Source of the DNA: JAWXVD01 sp044425705
GTDB taxonomy: Bacteria > Bacillota > Clostridia > Lachnospirales > Lachnospiraceae
Assembly (NCBI GenBank): GCA_044425705.1
Contig: JAWXVD010000037.1
Coordinates: 1 to 26,526 of the forward strand
Length of the DNA stretch: 26,526 nucleotides
Reading direction: 5' to 3'
The notes beneath the pieces are model-generated. The model ran no database searches and was not told where the DNA came from. It worked only from the letters and a program-made list of their open reading frames with translations. Shown piece after piece: positions 8,172 through 16,919 of the stretch. How positions within the stretch are numbered: position 1 is the stretch's first letter; the number at the start of each line of letters is the position of its first letter. The position numbers and the translations under genes were made by a program.

Positions 8172-11171
8172 TTATTTTGTCAACATATTTTGTACAAACA
8201 TTCTTGCTACTGGATTTGTTTTCACACGGCTTGCAACGTCAAGTTGACAAACGATTACTTTACCTGTTCCTACAGATTTTTCACCAACTGCAATGGCTTT
8301 GCCCCATTCTTTTTTATCATTGGCATTACCTGTAGCTAAAATTTCTGTAAAGCTATCATCTACAAAACTATCATGAAGAATTGGTGTAATGCGGTCTAAG
8401 CTTTCATCATACCAATATTTGAAGTCTTCTGGGATAAATTCACTTACGTATTCATGACCAGTGTCTCTTGATACAAAGTGAAGTGGTAACATGGCACTAA
8501 ATTTCACATCAATAGATGTTCCACATACATTGTATTCTCCATTAGGAAGTCTCATGAAGATTAATTTTGTACCAGCAGACACACGAGAGTCAATGGCTGT
8601 TTTATTGGCAACATAAGTATCATAGTCACTAATTAACATTGTTTTTGCTTCTTCTACGATATCATAACCCATATCTTTTACCAACTGTGCTGCTTCTACG
8701 CCAACAGGGCAAATGCTTGCTGTTTTCACTTCCATAGCTGGGAATACTTCTACTGTTTTAGTTGTCCAGTCAACCATCTTACCATAAGCATCTACTAATA
8801 CTGTTCTAACAGTAAAGTCTTTTCTCTCACTTACCTCTGGGAAGGTAATTTCAATATTACCCAAGTTATTTACATCACATGCTGCCACGGAAACATCAAT
8901 GCTTCCACCAAGCCCCATTTCATCTACTTGATATAGCACTTTATAGCTATTTAAAGCTTCTGCTGTATCATTACATACGAATGGTTGCATAGTGATGGTT
9001 GTTCCACCAAATACTTTTTTATATCGAGTACGAAGTGACATCAGTACTGGTTTCATCGCATTTCTAAATGTAAAGTAAGCTGGCTTTGGAGTACGTTCGT
9101 AATCCATAATTGTTTTCATCCAGTTTGATGGGAATGCATCAATAAATAAATGCACTGCACAAGTTACCATTAAAGGATTTCTTCTATAACATTCTGATTG
9201 CCATCCTAGAGATTCTGCTTGGTAAGCACGGCTCTTATCTGACCATTCTTGCATTGATTTTGGTGTTTCGAAGAAGAAGTAATGGAAGTTTCCAGTCTGT
9301 GCTCTTGTTACTTCATTTGGAGTCCATTCTGCTTCTCTACCTTCTGTTTGAATCCAGTGTTTTGGATAGTATTTTTGCATCACTTCTACTGTATCGATTC
9401 CTTCTGTACCGAATTCTCCACATCCGAAATGCCATCCTTTTTTAATAGGCATCCATTCACCTTCATTTAAAGCTCCGATATCTACACCATTTCCGTTATA
9501 CCACATAGTGTAACAGTGGTTATCTGGTAATGTTGCACTTGGTGGATCGTAATCTCCATCTACATGCTTGATGGCACGATCAGGGTTATGCATTTTCACT
9601 ACTACGTCTGCTGCTTCGAAGAATGACATCATATCTTTTCTGCTTAAGTTACGATGTGGTGCATTTTCTGCATTAGGGAATGGTTCATTAATGTAACTAA
9701 CCATGATGTTACATGGATGGGCACGTACTAATAACTCCATTTCTCCTGCTTGTCTGATACATTCACAGTATTGATTGATTCTAATTTTACCGAATAATGG
9801 CATATCTGTTTGTGTCATAATACCAAGCATGTCACAATATGCATAGATTTCATCTTGTACTGGTCTTTGTGTTAAACGGAAGAAGTTCATGTTACAAACT
9901 TTTGCCAATAAGATATCAGTAATTAATTGTTCAAAATCACCTTTATAAACATCTTGTTGTTCGTGTCCCATAGTATTGGTTCCACGAAGGTGAATTTCTC
10001 TATCGTTAAAGTAAAGTTTTCCTTTTGGTTCACATTCTGTTTCGATTCTGAAAGTACGTACACCAAATTCTACTCCTTGCACGTCTTTTTGAATCCCATC
10101 ACTATATACGCTCAATTGTGCTTGGTATAAATATGGTGTATCTAAATCCCAGATTTTTGCATTTTCAATGGCAAATGGAATTTTAAAGTAGTTCACACCT
10201 TTTCTTAATTGTAAAGTAACTGGCACACCTAATAAGTTGTCTTTTCTAGTCATGGCTTCTCCAAGACTATCTCCAACACCGATTTCTCTTTGAGTAGATG
10301 GCACATAATTTTGGTCTTCCAATACAGTTTCTGTAAAGTTTTGGCCAAATACCGAGAAGGTAAAGCTTACGTCCTTATCACCATTTTCTGTACTGAATAC
10401 TTCTGCCCAAAGTTCCATATTTTTGTAGTCGGCCATTGGTCTTACAAAAAGGTTTTGTAAGTATACATTGCTTCTTGTTTCAATAAATACTTCTTGGAAA
10501 ATCCCCATTCCACCTGGACAGTGATGCCATCCTTCTTCTGGTTCATCAAATCCCATACCTGTAGCAGCATAAATTTTATCACCATGACCTGAAAGCATAG
10601 CAAAGTCATTGTCAAGACGGATAAATAATTCATTTTCGCCAAGGTGTACATATTTTGTAATATTAAAATCAAATGGTGCGAAAAATCCTTCATGTCTACC
10701 GATAAATTCTCCATTTACCAATACGCTTGCAATATAATCTGCGCCTTTGAAACATACGTGAATGGTTTCTTGATTCATCATTTCTTCTGTTACTTCAAAT
10801 GTTGTTTTGTAGTAAGAAGTAAAGGCACCAACTGGACCGTCATAATGTGGTACTTTCATTTCTTTCCAGTCCGCATCATCTTCCATTTTAAATAAAAAAT
10901 CTGTTAATGTGTGTTTGATTCTTGTTTCTGTCATTTTTGGAGCTAATTTTTCCATAAATGGTGCAAAACGCACTCTTTCTTCAGCTACTTTTGCATATAA
11001 CTCTTCTGCTGTGTCCATTTTCTTTTCACAATATTTCGTGATGTCTTCTATCTGTGACAAAGAAAATGTAACATCTGGTGTTGCAAGAACTGGTGGTTTT
11101 TCCATCCCTTTCACGTCAAAATCTTGACTCATGGATGCAATATTTGCAAATAAATCATTCTTTTTACTCAT
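8172..11171 (-). CDS. GH2 family glycoside hydrolase (beta-galactosidase/beta-glucuronidase type)
   Basis: Retaining exo-glycosidase of family GH2 (999 aa). The N-terminal jelly-roll domain (about 110-235) contains VCFKGADYIASVLVNGEFIG and HEGFFAPFDFNIT, and is followed by an immunoglobulin-like domain and then the TIM barrel (HLRGTNTMGHEQQ, about 395-600). The acid/base is Glu496 in VSYINEPF; the nucleophile is probably Glu586 in HFGCGEFGTEG. About 400 residues follow the barrel, much longer than a minimal GH2, and are likely accessory beta-domains. I chose the ATG at 11171: GGGAG lies 7 nt upstream, whereas the ORF-initial ATG ten codons earlier lacks a site. No signal peptide, so cytoplasmic. 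It is the third gene of the sulfatase operon. Substrate specificity (beta-galactoside, glucuronide or mannoside) cannot be decided by reading. Confidence 0.88.
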   Translation of the reverse strand: MSKKNDLFANIASMSQDFDVKGMEKPPVLATPDVTFSLSQIEDITKYCEKKMDTAEELYAKVAEERVRFAPFMEKLAPKMTETRIKHTLTDFLFKMEDDADWKEMKVPHYDGPVGAFTSYYKTTFEVTEEMMNQETIHVCFKGADYIASVLVNGEFIGRHEGFFAPFDFNITKYVHLGENELFIRLDNDFAMLSGHGDKIYAATGMGFDEPEEGWHHCPGGMGIFQEVFIETRSNVYLQNLFVRPMADYKNMELWAEVFSTENGDKDVSFTFSVFGQNFTETVLEDQNYVPSTQREIGVGDSLGEAMTRKDNLLGVPVTLQLRKGVNYFKIPFAIENAKIWDLDTPYLYQAQLSVYSDGIQKDVQGVEFGVRTFRIETECEPKGKLYFNDREIHLRGTNTMGHEQQDVYKGDFEQLITDILLAKVCNMNFFRLTQRPVQDEIYAYCDMLGIMTQTDMPLFGKIRINQYCECIRQAGEMELLVRAHPCNIMVSYINEPFPNAENAPHRNLSRKDMMSFFEAADVVVKMHNPDRAIKHVDGDYDPPSATLPDNHCYTMWYNGNGVDIGALNEGEWMPIKKGWHFGCGEFGTEGIDTVEVMQKYYPKHWIQTEGREAEWTPNEVTRAQTGNFHYFFFETPKSMQEWSDKSRAYQAESLGWQSECYRRNPLMVTCAVHLFIDAFPSNWMKTIMDYERTPKPAYFTFRNAMKPVLMSLRTRYKKVFGGTTITMQPFVCNDTAEALNSYKVLYQVDEMGLGGSIDVSVAACDVNNLGNIEITFPEVSERKDFTVRTVLVDAYGKMVDWTTKTVEVFPAMEVKTASICPVGVEAAQLVKDMGYDIVEEAKTMLISDYDTYVANKTAIDSRVSAGTKLIFMRLPNGEYNVCGTSIDVKFSAMLPLHFVSRDTGHEYVSEFIPEDFKYWYDESLDRITPILHDSFVDDSFTEILATGNANDKKEWGKAIAVGEKSVGTGKVIVCQLDVASRVKTNPVARMFVQNMLTK

Positions 11172-11218
11172 GCTTTTTCTCCCTTTTATCTGTATAATCA
11201 CACAAACATTTATATGAA

Positions 11219-11247
11219 TTGTGGAGGATTCATGAAATACTCCACAA
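11219..11247 (-). other. Small intercistronic hairpin between GH95-like and GH2 genes
   Basis: TTGTGGAG (11219-11226) pairs with CTCCACAA (11240-11247) around a 13-nt loop, in the 83-nt gap between the two genes. There is no U-tract, so it is not a terminator; an mRNA-stability or processing role is possible. Confidence 0.4.
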
Positions 11248-11254
11248 CCATGGT

Positions 11255-13423
11255 TTATTTCATTTCAAAACTATCACCCTTACGTAAAGTAATTTCATAT
11301 ATACTTCTCTTATCATCTACTTTTACCATTTCATGGCTTGCAGACAATGTATTTACCACTTCATCTGAAAGTGCAATTCTCAATACTTTGCCAAGTGTAC
11401 TTTCCACTTTAATATAAGTAGTTTTTCCTGCTTCTCTTTGGGCGCTTACCATAAACCCACCTTCTGCTAACAATTTATCAAAAGATACTTCACTCCAAGC
11501 TGAAGGTACTGCTGGAAATACTTCAATGGCATCCCCAAAGCTATGTAATAACATCACATGAATTGCTTCTGCTGATGAAATTGGTGTTTCAATAACAGGA
11601 CCTTTTTCTGAATACATGGTGTTTGAAGATGCAAATGCACCTAAACCATTTAATAATTCTAACGCTTTATCTCCATCTTTCAGACAAGCCATCATGCTAC
11701 TAGAAAGAGTAAAGCTAAATCCTTGTAATCCACCTTCCATACCCATCCAATGGTTAATAGAACGCGTTGCTAATTCTACTTCTTCTGCATTATTAAAATC
11801 GATTGTTTTCAATGGATAAATCATCATCAAATGTGCAGGATGTCTATGAGACACTGCAAATGGAATATCAGCTCCTACACGGTATCCATTTTCATCTGTA
11901 GGATATGGTGCTAAGTTTTCTCTTAAGTTAATCCATTCATCAACCAATTCATCTTCCATACCAAACTCTTCATTTAATTCTAGAATACGATCAAGTCCCC
12001 AGTAAAGAAGTGCTAATGTATAGTTACAATCTTTGATTGGATAATTATTATGTCCTTTTACAGATGGATATTCTGGTGAGCTAGTATCCATTAAATGTAA
12101 TACACCATTTTCATCTTTTTCGAGTAATGCACGGCAAGTATTAATGGACATTTTCAAGTATGGAAAAATGAGTTCTCTTACTAAATCTTCATCTCCCACC
12201 ATTTTATGTTTCATATCAACTGTATAAAGTGCCCAGAAAATATTTCCAAGTTCTCTCGTGTCTGGCCATGGACAAAGTAACATTCCTGGTGAAGTAGCAC
12301 GTGGAATATACATACCATCTTCAATTCCTAAAGGTCTTGCATTTTCAATCAAGTTTTCTTTATTGGCTTTTAATACTCTAATGAGAGATTCTAATAATTC
12401 CATTCTGTTGGCTGTACAAAGTGGTGAATACGATAATTCCACATTTAAGTTCCAAACAGTAGTAGGCCATGGTGTATCTGTCATAAATGGTCCTTGTGAA
12501 TCTAAAACCACACCATTTTCTCTCATAGAACATGCTAATTTATAAATTTGAATCCAGTAGAATTGTTTCCACATAGAATCATTCATATCTACGAAACTTC
12601 TTTGATAATAGGTATGCCACCATTCTGTATGTGCTTCTAAAATTTGTTCCTTATGATCATAGAAATAAATGGCATCATCTACCGCTTTATCAATAGCCAC
12701 ATTTTTTTCCATCTCATTTTGTACACTCACATAGATTTCATATACATTTTCTGTTTGTTTTGTTTTCCAAGCAAGTACACAAGCACCTTCTCTTTTCACT
12801 TCACCACTAGCATCATTGATAAATTCTTGCACACTATACATGGTATGTTTCTTATGGCTAATGTATGGTTTTGGTGGTAACAACGAACGATGTACTGGTT
12901 TCGTAGAGAAATAAATTCTATCACTGATTCCATGAACCGGTTGTACACTAAGATTAATTTCTTCTTCCCCTGATACTTCTACTCTGATATAAATTCCATC
13001 ATTTGTTCTAGGAATATAACTTGTATAAGTTACTTCTCCTGTTTTTGTAGTAATTTTTCCTGAAGCCTTTGCATTCCATAAATGCATTCTCATTTCTTCT
13101 GAAACAATTTCTCCGTTTACTTCTAATAAAATATTGCCAATCGGCACTCTAGGGAATGCCCAGTCGATACCTTCTAAAAAATTATGGGCAACTACATCAT
13201 TACGACCGATCTCCCACATAGTTGTCTGTGGAGCTTCTTTGTATATCATGGTTCCTACCATACCATTTCCAAGAAAAACTCCATCATCCCATTCTCTACG
13301 ATACCCCCTCACTAAACTGTGAATACGTTCATCCGCCTTATAATAACCACCTTTATAGGTTACTTCTTTTTGACATAAGTCTAATTCGTCTAAAAAAGCT
13401 TCCCAATTCACTTGATTTGTCAC
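11255..13423 (-). CDS. Divergent GH95-like glycoside hydrolase
   Basis: Protein of about 722 aa with the GH95 fold pattern but clearly distant from the neighbouring GH95. It keeps an N-terminal WDDGVFLGNGMVGTMIYKE, the paired asparagines (NLNVELSYSP, Asn325 and Asn327), the acid-bearing SSPEYP (Glu451) and HRHPAHLMMIYPL (about 527-538). The position that holds the conserved Asp in canonical GH95 proteins reads IETPIS, with Glu612 instead. It may therefore have shifted activity or specificity. Start: the ATG at 13429 lies only 2 nt after AGGAGG, whereas the GTG two codons later (13423) has ideal 8-nt spacing, so I prefer GTG. No signal peptide. It lies between the sulfatase (101-nt gap) and GH2 genes, probably cotranscribed. 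The GH95-like assignment is by motif reading; sequence identity looks low. Confidence 0.72.
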   Translation of the reverse strand: MTNQVNWEAFLDELDLCQKEVTYKGGYYKADERIHSLVRGYRREWDDGVFLGNGMVGTMIYKEAPQTTMWEIGRNDVVAHNFLEGIDWAFPRVPIGNILLEVNGEIVSEEMRMHLWNAKASGKITTKTGEVTYTSYIPRTNDGIYIRVEVSGEEEINLSVQPVHGISDRIYFSTKPVHRSLLPPKPYISHKKHTMYSVQEFINDASGEVKREGACVLAWKTKQTENVYEIYVSVQNEMEKNVAIDKAVDDAIYFYDHKEQILEAHTEWWHTYYQRSFVDMNDSMWKQFYWIQIYKLACSMRENGVVLDSQGPFMTDTPWPTTVWNLNVELSYSPLCTANRMELLESLIRVLKANKENLIENARPLGIEDGMYIPRATSPGMLLCPWPDTRELGNIFWALYTVDMKHKMVGDEDLVRELIFPYLKMSINTCRALLEKDENGVLHLMDTSSPEYPSVKGHNNYPIKDCNYTLALLYWGLDRILELNEEFGMEDELVDEWINLRENLAPYPTDENGYRVGADIPFAVSHRHPAHLMMIYPLKTIDFNNAEEVELATRSINHWMGMEGGLQGFSFTLSSSMMACLKDGDKALELLNGLGAFASSNTMYSEKGPVIETPISSAEAIHVMLLHSFGDAIEVFPAVPSAWSEVSFDKLLAEGGFMVSAQREAGKTTYIKVESTLGKVLRIALSDEVVNTLSASHEMVKVDDKRSIYEITLRKGDSFEMK

Positions 13424-13523
13424 AACCATTACCTCCTAGCAATCTACTGCCATATATCATAACTACTCCTATGTATTTGTAGCTATATTTTCTTTTTATC
13501 ACAACTTATGTATCCTTATATCC

Positions 13524-15035
13524 CTATGCCATAACCCCTAAACATTGTTGTCTTACTGCTATCAACTCAGGATAACGCTCATCTGTATCTCCCAATGCTT
13601 CTTTGGTAGCATCTAATTGTTTCGTTAAGGCAATTGCGATTTCTTTATATGCTAGATCATCGTATACATTTGTTGTTTCATATGGATCTTTTTCTAAGTC
13701 AAACAATTCCCAACCTGGAGTAGATGGTGGATTATCACTACCTGCATCAAGGCTTAATCCATAGAAGAAAATCAATTTATATTTTTGTGTACGAATACCA
13801 TAATGGGCTGGATTATCATGATGTGTTAAATGTACCCAATATCTATAGTAGATACTGTCGTTAATTGGTGCATCAGAACTTCCATTTAACAATCCTCTAA
13901 AAGAATGTCCATGCATACATTCTGGTTTTTCAATTTCTGTATAATCAAGAAGTGTTGCTGCATAGTCATAATTAGCAATAATACTTTCAACCACTGTACC
14001 AGGTTTAATTTCTTTTGGATAACGAATCAAAAATGGCATTTGAATAGACTCTTCATAAATCCAACGTTTATCAATAAAATCATGTTCTCCTAAAATCATA
14101 CCTTGATCAGAAGTATAGATAATCACTGTGTTATCCAGTTCTCCCTCTGCTTCTAAGTAGTCTAAGAGACGTCCTACATTATCATCAATACCTTTAACAG
14201 TTCTCAAATAATCTTTTAAGTATTTCTGGTAAGCAACTTTTGTTTTTTCTGTGCTAGTCATGCCTTCCATATCGATGCCACCAGTGCACCAATCACTTGG
14301 GTTTTCAAATAATTTCACATAGCTTCTCACCTTACTTCTTTCAGAAACAGAAGTACCTCGGTCTCTCGTAGCTTCTGAACGAAGTGCATGATCTTCCCAC
14401 AAAGTATCTGGTTCAGGAATCTCTACCCCATCAAAAATATGTTCATATCTTGGATGATATTCAAAATTATCATGAGGTGCCTTATGTTGACACATCAACA
14501 TAAAAGGTTTATCCTTATCTCTTTCTTCTAACCATTTTAGAGATTTATCTGTCACAATGTCTGTTACATAACCAGTCTCATGGGTCCCTAAATCATTTTG
14601 CTTATGAGTACAAATGTCACTCCAATCAAAACCTGTTTCCATAAACCAAGGATTCCAATAACTTCCTTGTGATGGAAATATACTATAATAATCAAAACCC
14701 TGTGGTTCTGAATGTAAATGCCATTTTCCAATTACTGCCGTTTGATAGCCTGCCGCCTGCATCAATCTTGGATAGGTAATTTCATTGGTATCCATGGTAT
14801 CTGAAAGCACCCTCACTCCTGTTTCATGAGAATATCTTCCTGTTAAAATCGTCGCTCTACTTGGGGTACAAAGCGCGTTAGTACAAAAACATTGTTTTAA
14901 CATACCCCCTTCTTTTGCTAGTCGATCAATATTGGTTGTCTCCATCACCTCTTTTAGTCTAGAATCATAAGCACTGATTCCATTGGCTGCATGGTCATCA
15001 CTCATGATATATAAAATATTCGGTCTTTTTTCCAT
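13524..15035 (-). CDS. Type I (formylglycine-dependent) sulfatase
   Basis: Sulfate-ester hydrolase of the alkaline-phosphatase superfamily, family S1 (503 aa). Cys56 in CTPSR is the residue converted to formylglycine; it needs a maturase (anSME or FGE), which is not encoded in this window. Other visible site residues are Asp13-Asp14 (MSDDHA), Arg60, Lys104 and His106 (GKWHLH), His188 (KAPHDN), and Asp310-Gln311 (YTSDQG) with His318. No signal peptide is present, which is notable because many sulfatases are secreted; this one should desulfate imported oligosaccharides in the cytoplasm. The ATG at 15035 has AAAGGAG 8 nt upstream and is preferred to the ATG ten codons earlier. It is the first gene of the sulfatase, GH95-like, GH2 unit. 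The sulfated sugar and position are unknown. Confidence 0.92.
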   Translation of the reverse strand: MEKRPNILYIMSDDHAANGISAYDSRLKEVMETTNIDRLAKEGGMLKQCFCTNALCTPSRATILTGRYSHETGVRVLSDTMDTNEITYPRLMQAAGYQTAVIGKWHLHSEPQGFDYYSIFPSQGSYWNPWFMETGFDWSDICTHKQNDLGTHETGYVTDIVTDKSLKWLEERDKDKPFMLMCQHKAPHDNFEYHPRYEHIFDGVEIPEPDTLWEDHALRSEATRDRGTSVSERSKVRSYVKLFENPSDWCTGGIDMEGMTSTEKTKVAYQKYLKDYLRTVKGIDDNVGRLLDYLEAEGELDNTVIIYTSDQGMILGEHDFIDKRWIYEESIQMPFLIRYPKEIKPGTVVESIIANYDYAATLLDYTEIEKPECMHGHSFRGLLNGSSDAPINDSIYYRYWVHLTHHDNPAHYGIRTQKYKLIFFYGLSLDAGSDNPPSTPGWELFDLEKDPYETTNVYDDLAYKEIAIALTKQLDATKEALGDTDERYPELIAVRQQCLGVMA

Positions 15036-15341
15036 TATTGTATATTCTCCTTTCCTGCTTAACATCCATTTTTCAACCTAACTCCCTTATGGTGTACATC
15101 GTAATCTTCACACTCATCTATTCTTAGAATACCACACTAAAGAAAAATAGTTTTTAATAAATTTATTACATAGTGATACTTTTATATCTTTTATAAAATA
15201 TAAAATATTAGTTACTGTTTCACCTATGTTGCAAATACAACCTCAAAAATTTTATATATCTTTAAGTTTACTTACACAAAAATTGAAAATATGCTAAATT
15301 TATTTATACATATGAAACTAAGCAAAAATTCTATGCTTTAA
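15036..15341. other. AT-rich intergenic region upstream of the sulfatase operon
   Basis: A 306-nt gap with no gene. It should hold the sulfatase-operon promoter. One candidate on the minus strand is TTGCAA (15229-15234) and TAATAT (15205-15210) with 18-nt spacing, which would give a leader of about 160 nt. I see no terminator after the ATPase gene, so readthrough from it is not excluded. No strong palindromic operator was noticed. Confidence 0.45.
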
Positions 15342-16709
15342 TCACAAGAAAATTCCCATATATAATGGCAAATGAATAATGCCATCTTTAACCTGAACAT
15401 CTTTCGTATATAAGATATATTTTTCACCTATTTGACTTGAAAATTTCTTTGCGAACTTATCCAAGGAAGAATGTGAACGATAATTTCCAGATTTAACCTC
15501 TATGGGGCATATTTTCTTTCCTTTCTTTATCAAAAAATCAATTTCCATATGATTCGCTCTATTATTTGTATCATTTCTAGAATAAAAATATAACCTATGG
15601 CCATTAATACGCAACATCTGCGCCACAACATTTTCCATTATCATACCTTCATTAATATCAAGTCTATTAAATAAAACTGCCTTATATAATTCGTTATCTG
15701 TAAAAGAACCACTTAAAAATGCTTGTGTTACCAGTAACCCTGTATCCCCCATATAGCATTTTTGTGTAGTTACATCTTCACTTATTGCTAATGCAGCATT
15801 AGGGTCAGTTGCATTAAAACAAGTATTTACAATCATAGCTTCATGTAACCAAATAAAAGAATCTTCATAGTTCCTAAAACGTGCTGCCGTAGATATAGAT
15901 GATAGCTTATACTTTTTTTCTTTTTTAGAAAGTTGACCTGGTATACCATCAAAAATAGCATATACTTTATCTTCATATCCTTGTGCAAATTTCACCACAT
16001 CTTCTCTATACAAACTTAATATTCTACGTTTTACTCTATCTGATTGTTCAAAATTTTTTCCATCTATAAATGCCAACACTGATTGTGGCATTCCCCCTAC
16101 TAAAACATATTGTCGAAAATCATTCATAATCTTTCTATGCAATGCTTGACCTAACGGAATTTTCTCTTCAAAGCACTCTTTCATTAGTGGAATATTATTT
16201 TTTTCTCCAATTGCCCATAAAAACTCTTCAAAATCTAATGGATACATGGATACATGCTCCTCTTCCGACGGAATGATAATATCTTGTACGTTTTTTTTCA
16301 ATCGAATCAAAGAACCTGTTTCTATATAATCAAATCTACCATCTGCTACTAAATATTTTATTAACTGCCTAGCTTTGGGAAATTGTTGTACCTCATCAAA
16401 TACAATAAGAGAATGCCTTTCCTCCAAATTCACTCCATAATAAGCAGATAATTTAGCAAAAAATAAATCTAGATTAGTAAAATCTTTTTCAAATAATTCT
16501 ATAATATCTTTAGATACATTTCCAAAATCAATAACAATATAACTAGTATATTCATTATAAGCAAATTGCTCACACAGATAACTCTTTCCAACACGCCTAG
16601 CGCCATCAATCATAAGTGCTGTACTTCCTTGACTTTCCTGTTTCCAAGACAAAAGCCTATGATACAACTTTCGCTTTAATATGCAATTATTTTTCATTCT
16701 TACATCCAT
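15342..16709 (-). CDS. AAA-family ATPase with DUF4143 C-terminal domain
   Basis: ATP-binding protein (455 aa) of the widespread bacterial/archaeal AAA plus DUF4143 family, whose biological role is not established. Walker A is GARRVGKS (residues 36-43, Lys42), Walker B is LIVFDEVQQF (Asp105, Glu106), and a sensor-like TGS follows at 131-133. The C-terminal domain includes MEIDFLIKKGKKICPIEVKSG, in which Asp391, Glu404 and Lys406 form a D...ExK pattern like that of PD-(D/E)xK nuclease folds; this may be a structural remnant. The protein is complete and without frameshift. It is flanked by the MATE gene and the sulfatase gene and is functionally unrelated to either, so it looks like an independent, probably mobile, insertion into the locus. 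It could act in defence, toxin-antitoxin or regulation; I cannot tell. Confidence 0.85.
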   Translation of the reverse strand: MDVRMKNNCILKRKLYHRLLSWKQESQGSTALMIDGARRVGKSYLCEQFAYNEYTSYIVIDFGNVSKDIIELFEKDFTNLDLFFAKLSAYYGVNLEERHSLIVFDEVQQFPKARQLIKYLVADGRFDYIETGSLIRLKKNVQDIIIPSEEEHVSMYPLDFEEFLWAIGEKNNIPLMKECFEEKIPLGQALHRKIMNDFRQYVLVGGMPQSVLAFIDGKNFEQSDRVKRRILSLYREDVVKFAQGYEDKVYAIFDGIPGQLSKKEKKYKLSSISTAARFRNYEDSFIWLHEAMIVNTCFNATDPNAALAISEDVTTQKCYMGDTGLLVTQAFLSGSFTDNELYKAVLFNRLDINEGMIMENVVAQMLRINGHRLYFYSRNDTNNRANHMEIDFLIKKGKKICPIEVKSGNYRSHSSLDKFAKKFSSQIGEKYILYTKDVQVKDGIIHLPLYMGIFL

Positions 16710-16734
16710 GCCTTTCTCTCAAATATATGAGTAT

Positions 16735-16764
16735 ACTATAATGTAAGGGTCAAAAATATTTTAA
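16735..16764 (-). promoter_or_regulatory. Possible promoter of the AAA ATPase gene
   Basis: On the minus strand TTAAAA (16759-16764) and TATAGT (16735-16740) are 18 nt apart, about 25 nt upstream of the ATPase ATG. Both hexamers are imperfect. The -35 candidate lies inside an AGGGT/ACCCT inverted repeat (16746-16768). Confidence 0.35.
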
Positions 16765-16829
16765 CCCTAGATACTTACAGATAACTATACTCTAGTCTAT
16801 CCTTTCATCTATATTTTATACTTGATATA

Positions 16830-16919
16830 ACGAAAAAGCAAGTTGTTATATTGATATATGGCACGAAAAAGCAAGTTGATGCATTTAGTTTTTGCACGAA
16901 AAAGCAAGTTGTTATATTG
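16830..16919. repeat. 33-nt-period tandem repeat overlapping the end of the MATE gene
   Basis: The 16-mer ACGAAAAAGCAAGTTG starts at 16830, 16863 and 16896, an exact 33-nt period. The first and third copies continue identically for 24 nt (16830-16853 and 16896-16919). The second diverges after the 16-mer and shares the preceding GC with the third. The third copy contains the MATE stop codon (16912-16914), so the array begins within the coding end and runs about 80 nt downstream. No similar sequence was noticed elsewhere in the window. Confidence 0.9.

Noticed and set aside
10442..10714. Minus-strand ORF of 90 aa in another frame inside the GH2 gene
   Set aside because: It lies wholly within a well-supported gene and resembles no protein; it is a frame shadow and not evidence of a frameshift, since the GH2 frame is intact.
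16830..16919. Tandem repeats as a CRISPR array
   Set aside because: Repeats are 16-24 nt with 9-17 nt between them, far from CRISPR repeat and spacer sizes, and no cas genes are present.
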